Part shown: one piece after another, positions 58,910 to 64,000 of the stretch
Layout: every line of letters starts with the position of its first letter
How positions within the stretch are numbered: the stretch's first letter is position 1
Assembly: GCF_014084105.1 (NCBI RefSeq)
Contig: NZ_CP048289.1
Span: 8,999,922-9,063,921, forward strand
Length of the DNA: 64,000 nucleotides
From: Streptacidiphilus sp. P02-A3a
GTDB taxonomy: Bacteria; Actinomycetota; Actinomycetes; Streptomycetales; Streptomycetaceae
Reading direction: 5' to 3'
Notes under the pieces: generated by a model
Seen by the model: only the letters and a program-made list of their open reading frames with translations
Told to the model about the DNA's origin: nothing
Database searches by the model: none
Program-made: the position numbers and the translations under genes

Positions 58910-59507
58910 GAGCGGCCTCCTCGGGAGAACCGAACCAACGCGGTTCTTTCCTTCAAATTCTGCACCTTGGACCGGGATGCCCGAAATGGCGCACGCCGAC
59001 CAAGTCGGTAATAGGACGAACGGCTTGTCCTCGGCACTACAACTACACCATCCGTCCAGCCCCATCGGCCAAACCGTCGGAATTGACCCCTCCGGGTCCA
59101 AGCTCGACGGATGGCGATGGACCATGCCATAACGGACAGTCACTTCAGCGTGACGATCGGTCATGGCATGAACCAGACCCCCCCGCTCCCCCGCGAAGAC
59201 GTTCATCCCCCGCAGACAGTTCCGAAGCGACCCGCAACAGTCCACAGTGAGGCTGGTTGTCCTATTTTGGCACGCTCGGAGTACTTCGCGTCAACGGTGA
59301 GTCACGTCACGTTCGCGGGGTATTGACCCGAAGCGCACGTTTGGTCCCATGTGGGTGGGGGATAAGGGGCGCCGTGGCACATGAGGGAAGGATGCCACGC
59401 GTGTCCGACAGCTCCCGTGTTCGACCATGGCGCAATCCGTCGTGGCGGAACCCCGCCACGCGCCCACCCCGCCTGCTCCGTGAACGATGCCCCCAGGTCA
59501 GCGGGGC
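58910..59507. other. Long gene-free region upstream of bldC
   Basis: About 600 bp with no supported gene. It contains an inverted repeat CCATGCCAT/ATGGCATG (about 59121-59169) and TTGACCCGAAG near 59323, a possible promoter element. bldC is probably transcribed from here. Confidence 0.5.
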
Positions 59508-60458
59508 TCAGTTCGCGTACTGGAGTTCCTGAATCCGCCGCCAGCGGTCGGTGATCGCCCGGTAGGAGCTGGCCGCCTGGGCGGCGTCGCCCTCCCGCAG
59601 CGCGGCCACCCCGGCCGCGACCTCCAGCGCCGTGTGGTCGTCCGCCAGCGAGGCCTCGGCCACCGCGTGCACCAGCCCGCCGTAGTCCAGCTCCACCAGC
59701 GAGCGCGGGTGGAACTCCTCCAGCCAGCGGCCGACCTCCTCGACCGCCTCGACCAGCGGTCCTTCGTCCAGGTTCTCCCGCAGCACCCGGAAGCCCCGGG
59801 CGAACCGGCGCCGGGCGTGCGACATGGGCGTGCGGTAGCGCAGCACCGGCGCGGACGGGGGGCGCGCGCCGTCAGCGTCCTCCGGCACCACCGGCTCCCC
59901 CTCAGGGCCCGCCGCCGGCTCCGGACCCGCCGCCGGGCCCGCCTCCGGCCGCCGGGCCGGGACGTACTCCCGCTCGCCGTCCTCGAACAGCAGGAACCAG
60001 GAGACCGGGACGTTCCAGGTACTGGTCAGGATCCACGGCCGGCCGTCCGGGTGCTGCGCCCGCCAGCGGTCCCAGTCCGCCTCCGCCTGGGCCCTGACCA
60101 CCGGCGGCACCACCGCGTCCAGCAGCGCCGCCGGGAGGGCCTCCCGGAGCTCGCCCAGGGCGATCCAGCTGCGCAGCCGGGTCCACCAGGGGCAGAGGTA
60201 GAGCACGCCGTCCAGCTCGTGCACGAAGGCGTCCCGGCTCTCCCGCTCCGGCACTGCCATCGGCGGCACCGCGATCAGGTCGGCCAGCCGCCGACGGCCC
60301 TCGTCCAGGGCCGTACGCCGCTCCCCGTCGGGGTCGCGGCGCTGCTCGGCGTAGTCCTGCCAGTACGACCGCTCCGGCTCCGGAAAGGCCGTCAGCGGCT
60401 CGTACACGCGCAAGTACGCGGCGTAGGGAGGCCGCACCGAGGTCCGCAATGTAGGCAC
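59508..60458 (-). CDS. Conserved hypothetical protein
   Basis: 316 residues with GTG start 60458. Contains Trp-rich segments ([45 protein letters not shown]), an acidic Pro/Ala-rich insert (residues about 175-200) and a helical C-terminus. No named domain recognised. It lies at the same place in other streptomycetes, between bldC and the dehydrogenase gene, so it is real but uncharacterised. Confidence 0.85.
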   Translation of the reverse strand: MPTLRTSVRPPYAAYLRVYEPLTAFPEPERSYWQDYAEQRRDPDGERRTALDEGRRRLADLIAVPPMAVPERESRDAFVHELDGVLYLCPWWTRLRSWIALGELREALPAALLDAVVPPVVRAQAEADWDRWRAQHPDGRPWILTSTWNVPVSWFLLFEDGEREYVPARRPEAGPAAGPEPAAGPEGEPVVPEDADGARPPSAPVLRYRTPMSHARRRFARGFRVLRENLDEGPLVEAVEEVGRWLEEFHPRSLVELDYGGLVHAVAEASLADDHTALEVAAGVAALREGDAAQAASSYRAITDRWRRIQELQYAN

Positions 60459-60673
60459 GCCCGCATCGTCGCACGACGGCGTGGCCCCGTGGCCCGGAAG
60501 CCCGGGCTCCGCCCGCGCGCCCGCGCGAGTTCGTGGTCCGGCCCCACACCGGGCCCGGGGGATCTACGCTGCTGCCAAGCCCCGTCCGCGCTCCACGACG
60601 AGCACCGGGCCGGGGTCGCGCCCCGCACCACACCCGCGCGGGCGCAGCCCGACAACGACATGGAGTCACCACC

Positions 60674-61822
60674 GTGACCGACGTCCAGAACCGCTCCGGG
60701 GTACTGCACCGGATCTTCGCCTCCGACTCAGCGGCGGCCCCCGGCGACAGCCACGAGCAGGTCGTCCTCTGCCACGACCGCGACAGCGGCCTGAAGGCCG
60801 TCATCGCCATCCATTCCACCGCGCTGGGCCCCGCCCTCGGCGGCACCCGCTTCCACCCGTACGCCTCCGAGGAGGAGGCCGTGCAGGACGCGCTGAACCT
60901 GGCCCGCGGCATGTCCTACAAGAACGCGCTGGCCGGTCTCGACCTCGGCGGCGGCAAGGCCGTGATCATCGGCGACCCGGCCCACGCGACCGAGGGCGGC
61001 GCCAAGAGCGAGGCGCTGCTGCGGGCCTACGGCCGCTTCGTGCAGTCCCTGGGCGGTCGCTACATCACCGCCTGCGACGTCGGCACCTACGTGGCCGACA
61101 TGGACGTGGTCGCCCGCGAGTGCGACTTCGTGACCGGCCGCTCGCCCGAGTACGGCGGCGCCGGGGACTCCTCGGTGCTGACCGCCTTCGGGGTGTTCCA
61201 GGCGATGCGGGCCTGCGCCCGGCACCGCTGGGGCGCGCCCACCCTGGCCGGGCGCCGGGTCGGCGTCGCCGGGGTCGGCAAGGTCGGCCACCACCTGGTG
61301 GGCCACCTGGTCGAGGACGGCGCGCAGGTGGTCGTCACCGACGTCCGGGCGGACGCGGTGGCCCGGGTGCGGGCGGCGCACCCGGGGGTGGAGGTGGTGG
61401 CCGACGCCGGGGCGCTGGTCCGCGCGAATCTGGACGTCTACGCCCCCTGTGCGCTCGGTGGCGCCCTCGACGACGACACGGTGGCGGCGCTGACCGCCAC
61501 CGTGGTCTGCGGGGCCGCCAACAACCAGCTGGCGCATCCGGGCGTGGAGAAGGACCTGGCCGACCGGGGCGTGCTGTACGCGCCGGACTACCTGGTGAAC
61601 GCCGGCGGCGTGATCCAGGTCGCGGACGAGATCGGCGGGTTCGTCTTCGAGCGGGCCAAGGCGAAGGCGGCGCGGATCTACGACACCACGCTGGAGATCT
61701 TCGCCCGGGCCCAGGCCGACGGCGTGCCCCCGGCGGTCGCGGCGGACCGCTTGGCCGAGCGGCGGATGGCCGACATCGGGCGGCTCCGCTCGATCCACCT
61801 CCCCGGCGGACGCCGGGGCTGA
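60674..61822 (+). CDS. vdh: Valine (Glu/Leu/Phe/Val) dehydrogenase
   Basis: 382 residues. Catalytic region [19 protein letters not shown] and [19 protein letters not shown] (Lys) in the N-terminal domain; NAD-binding Rossmann motif [15 protein letters not shown]; conserved [16 protein letters not shown]. Oxidatively deaminates branched-chain amino acids, feeding branched acyl-CoA precursors for antibiotics. GTG 60674 follows GGAGTCACCACC. Position next to bldC supports the assignment. Confidence 0.93.
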   Translation: MTDVQNRSGVLHRIFASDSAAAPGDSHEQVVLCHDRDSGLKAVIAIHSTALGPALGGTRFHPYASEEEAVQDALNLARGMSYKNALAGLDLGGGKAVIIGDPAHATEGGAKSEALLRAYGRFVQSLGGRYITACDVGTYVADMDVVARECDFVTGRSPEYGGAGDSSVLTAFGVFQAMRACARHRWGAPTLAGRRVGVAGVGKVGHHLVGHLVEDGAQVVVTDVRADAVARVRAAHPGVEVVADAGALVRANLDVYAPCALGGALDDDTVAALTATVVCGAANNQLAHPGVEKDLADRGVLYAPDYLVNAGGVIQVADEIGGFVFERAKAKAARIYDTTLEIFARAQADGVPPAVAADRLAERRMADIGRLRSIHLPGGRRG

Positions 61823-62169
61823 GGGCCGGAGTCCCGGCGGTCCGCGACAGGAACGCCGTTCTCACCTGATGCCCCCGAACGGGGGATACCAACTGCCCGT
61901 ACGGGGGATAATCTTCCCGGAGCGGTCCCACCAACCGCCCCGGGAAGTGTCCGGCGAAACCCGCCCGCTACCCTTGTGACCTGCACCAACATGGTCACGA
62001 CGCGGGGTGGCGTGCGCAACGTCGCACGGGCGGCGTACCGTACGGCGCTGTAAGCAGGTACCGTTATTGCTCAAAGGACCGACCCTCTCACTTCGCGAGG
62101 GGTCGTTTCTCATCATGAACGCGTATCAAGACTCGGGGCCATGAGCCCCGTCGTTGAGGGGGTCGAGCC
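61823..62169. promoter_or_regulatory. Leader region with tandem palindromes and a T-tailed hairpin
   Basis: Two palindromes, CCCCCGAACGGGGG (61872-61885) and CCCGTACGGG (61896-61905), are both followed by ATA and their centres are 22 bp apart, about two helical turns: a likely repressor site. A stem at 62080-62105 (CGACCCTCTC/GCGAGGGGTCG) followed by TTT precedes the DUF3073 gene and may attenuate it. No gene seen. Confidence 0.5.
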
Positions 62170-62421
62170 ATGGGGCGCGGCCGGGCCAAGGCCAAGCAGA
62201 CAAAGGTCGCCCGCCAGCTGAAGTACGGCGACGTGGGTTTCGACCCGTCACGTCTGGCCAACGAGCTGGGCGCATCGCCTTCGAACGAGTCGGTTAATCC
62301 GGAGCCGTTCGAAGACGACGACGAGGACGATGATCCGTATGCGTCGTATGCGCAGCTGTACAACGGCGATGAGGACGACGACGAGGACGAGGCTGCGGGC
62401 TCGTACCGCAAACACGCCTGA
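62170..62421 (+). CDS. DUF3073 protein
   Basis: 83 residues. Basic N-terminus MGRGRAKAKQTKVARQLKYG, then YASYAQLYNGD between two runs of Asp/Glu (EDDDEDDDP, GDEDDDEDEA). A widely conserved, uncharacterised actinobacterial family. The charge polarity suggests RNA or ribosome contact, but that is a guess. Confidence 0.93.
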   Translation: MGRGRAKAKQTKVARQLKYGDVGFDPSRLANELGASPSNESVNPEPFEDDDEDDDPYASYAQLYNGDEDDDEDEAAGSYRKHA

Positions 62422-62560
62422 CCTCGTCGCGTCAGTCGAACAGCCGATCCGGTGACCACCGGGTCGGCCATTCGGCTTACCCGTACGCCGCTCACCCGGG
62501 CACGGTGGTCGGCAGGCCGACCGCCGGGCCCGGCGGCGCGGCCTGACGGCCCTGACGGGC

Positions 62561-62590
62561 CGGTGCGGGGGCAGCCGGGCCCCCGCACCG
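62561..62590. terminator. Hairpin terminator between DUF3073 and purM
   Basis: Perfect twelve-base arms CGGTGCGGGGGC/GCCCCCGCACCG with AGCCGG loop, followed by TT; between convergent genes. Confidence 0.85.
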
Positions 62591-62603
62591 TTCCGGACCG
62601 CGC

Positions 62604-63695
62604 TCAGGCCTCGTAGCTGCCGTAGAGCGCCGCTCCGCCGTTGTCCCACTCGCCGCCGCGGTCGACGATGTCGCCGAGCAGCCAGGCCTCGACGTCCCGG
62701 TCGGCCAGCACCGCGAGCACCGTGTCCACGGACTCCGGCGGGACCACGGCCACCATGCCGACACCCATGTTCAGGGTCTTCTCGATCTCCAGCGTGTCCA
62801 TCCGGCCGACCTCGGCCACCGTGCGGAAGACCGGCAGCGGGTTCCAGGTGCCCCGGTCGAGCCGGGCGTGCAGCCCGTCCGGGATCACCCGGGCCAGGTT
62901 CGCCGCCAGGCCGCCGCCGGTGACGTGCGAGAAGGCGTGGATCTCGGTGGAGCGGGCCAGCGCCAGGCAGTCCAGCGAGTAGATCCTGGTGGGCTCCAGC
63001 AGCTCCTCGCCGAGGGTCCGGCCGAACTCCTCCACCTGCCGGTCCAGCTTCCAGCCCGCCTCGTTCAGCAGCACGTGCCGGACCAGCGAGTAGCCGTTGG
63101 AGTGCAGCCCGGAGGCGGCCATCGCGATGACCACGTCCCCGGCCCGAACCCGGTGCGCGCCGAGCAGGTCGTCCGCCTCGACCACGCCGGTGCCGGCGCC
63201 CGCGACGTCGTACTCGTCCGGGCCGAGCAGCCCGGGGTGCTCCGCGGTCTCGCCGCCGACCAGGGCGCACCCGGCCAGCACGCAGCCCTCGGCGATGCCC
63301 TTGACGATCTGCGCGACCCGCTCCGGGTGGACCTTGCCGACGCAGATGTAGTCGGTCATGAACAGCGGCTCGGCGCCGCAGACGACCAGGTCGTCGACGA
63401 CCATGCCGACCAGGTCGTGGCCGATGGTGTCGTGCTTGTCCAGGGCCGCCGCCAGGGCGACCTTGGTGCCGACCCCGTCGGTCGCCGAGGCCAGCAGCGG
63501 ACGCTGGTAGCGCTTCAGGGCACTGGCGTCGAACAGCCCGGCGAATCCGCCGATGCCGCCGACCACCTCGGGCCTGGTGGCCTTGCCGACCCACTGCTTC
63601 ATCAGCTGGACGGCGAGGTCCCCGGCCTCGATGGAGACGCCGGCGGCGGCGTAGGTCGCGCCGCCGTTCGTGCCGGTGGTGGTCTGGTCGCTCAC
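62604..63695 (-). CDS. purM: Phosphoribosylformylglycinamidine cyclo-ligase
   Basis: 363 residues. AIR synthetase signatures: YAAAGVSIEAGD, LLASATDGVGTKV, GHDLVGMVVDDLVVCGAEPLF, ALVGGETAEHPG and ITRAFSHVTGGGLAANLARV-like HAFSHVTGGGLAAN. Closes formylglycinamidine ribonucleotide to AIR with ATP in purine synthesis. GTG start at 63695. Follows purF on the same strand. Confidence 0.96.
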   Translation of the reverse strand: MSDQTTTGTNGGATYAAAGVSIEAGDLAVQLMKQWVGKATRPEVVGGIGGFAGLFDASALKRYQRPLLASATDGVGTKVALAAALDKHDTIGHDLVGMVVDDLVVCGAEPLFMTDYICVGKVHPERVAQIVKGIAEGCVLAGCALVGGETAEHPGLLGPDEYDVAGAGTGVVEADDLLGAHRVRAGDVVIAMAASGLHSNGYSLVRHVLLNEAGWKLDRQVEEFGRTLGEELLEPTRIYSLDCLALARSTEIHAFSHVTGGGLAANLARVIPDGLHARLDRGTWNPLPVFRTVAEVGRMDTLEIEKTLNMGVGMVAVVPPESVDTVLAVLADRDVEAWLLGDIVDRGGEWDNGGAALYGSYEA

Positions 63696-63795
63696 AGGAA
63701 CGGCCCTTTCGGGTCGGGGGTGGTCGTACGGGCTCGAACGAACGGATCCGCGGTCGCTCGGGAACGGGCGAACCGAGGACGAGCGGATCGAACGG

Positions 63796-64000
63796 TTACG
63801 GGCGGCGCAGCGCGTCGGCCGCGCCGATGCCGCCGAGCATGGACTGCACGCCGTCGGCGTCCGAACGGCCGCCGACGGGGTTGCGACCGGGTGCGTGCCG
63901 TACCGCCGGGGGCTGCCCGGCGGAGGCGATCTCGGCCTCCAGCAGGTGCTTGCCCAGCAGTTCCGGGTCCGGCAGCTCCATCGGGTACTCGCCGGTGAAG
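63796..64000 (-). CDS. purF: Amidophosphoribosyltransferase, C-terminal part (gene runs off window)
   Basis: Only the last 67 or so residues are in the window: FTGEYPMELPDPELLGKHLLE, then a less conserved tail ending ADALRRP. The segment matches the C-terminus of streptomycete PurF, and the position next to purM supports it. First enzyme of purine synthesis. Confidence 0.9.
   Translation of the reverse strand, partial: FTGEYPMELPDPELLGKHLLEAEIASAGQPPAVRHAPGRNPVGGRSDADGVQSMLGGIGAADALRRP

Overview
The window is high-GC actinobacterial chromosome, almost certainly Streptomycetaceae (Streptomyces, Kitasatospora or Streptacidiphilus). The right end carries a conserved core: the 68-residue developmental regulator BldC, a conserved hypothetical, valine-type dehydrogenase, a DUF3073 protein, purM and the C-terminus of purF. 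I cannot decide the genus from sequence alone.

Left part (1-10.2 kb): an acidic small protein cut by the window edge, a secreted S53 (sedolisin) peptidase, a CapA-like protein, a TauD-type dioxygenase, an unrecognised 101-residue protein, a DrrAB-type ABC exporter and a large P-loop LuxR regulator.

Central accessory region (10.2-37.1 kb): this looks like a specialised-metabolite gene cluster. A tightly packed minus-strand run of fifteen genes reads from 25399 down to 10218. It encodes two radical SAM enzymes, a heme-oxygenase-fold di-iron-type oxidase, a zinc-ribbon/nucleotide-cyclase/P-loop giant, a cytoplasmic subtilase, a GAF protein, a KAS III-like enzyme with Ser in place of the usual Cys, a small helical protein, a third radical SAM enzyme, a sugar nucleotidyltransferase, a glycosyltransferase-like protein, a fourth radical SAM enzyme and a second ABC exporter. 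Divergent from it are a SARP regulator with a strong promoter and a full-length LanB-type dehydratase. A 70-residue peptide gene with a RiPP-leader-like N-terminus follows on the other strand. There is no LanC, PKS or NRPS in view. A gamma-butyrolactone signalling cassette adjoins it: an AfsA-type synthase, a ScbR-type receptor, an NmrA-like reductase, a second TetR, and NarL-type response regulators, one with a soluble kinase. ARE-like operators lie between these genes. I regard this region as the candidate undescribed system.

Right part (37.1-64 kb): a DEAD-box helicase with an RGG/RRDDRGG tail, a lipoprotein, a small metallopeptidase, and a tRNA Glu-Asp-Phe cluster. A 67-bp copy of the tRNA-Phe 3' end 1.1 kb downstream marks a decayed integrative element that carries a HigBA-like toxin-antitoxin pair with an apparent frameshift in the toxin. 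After it come an Uma2 nuclease-like gene, an S9 peptidase, a LysR/YeiH pair, a cupin, an OmpR-type two-component system, a three-gene operon of fusion enzymes (M24 hydrolase, EphD-like hydrolase-SDR, PF10118-like/ferredoxin reductase), a TetR, a fluoride riboswitch with two CrcB channels, a VIT-family transporter, a second identical tRNA-Asp, and the bldC-purF core.
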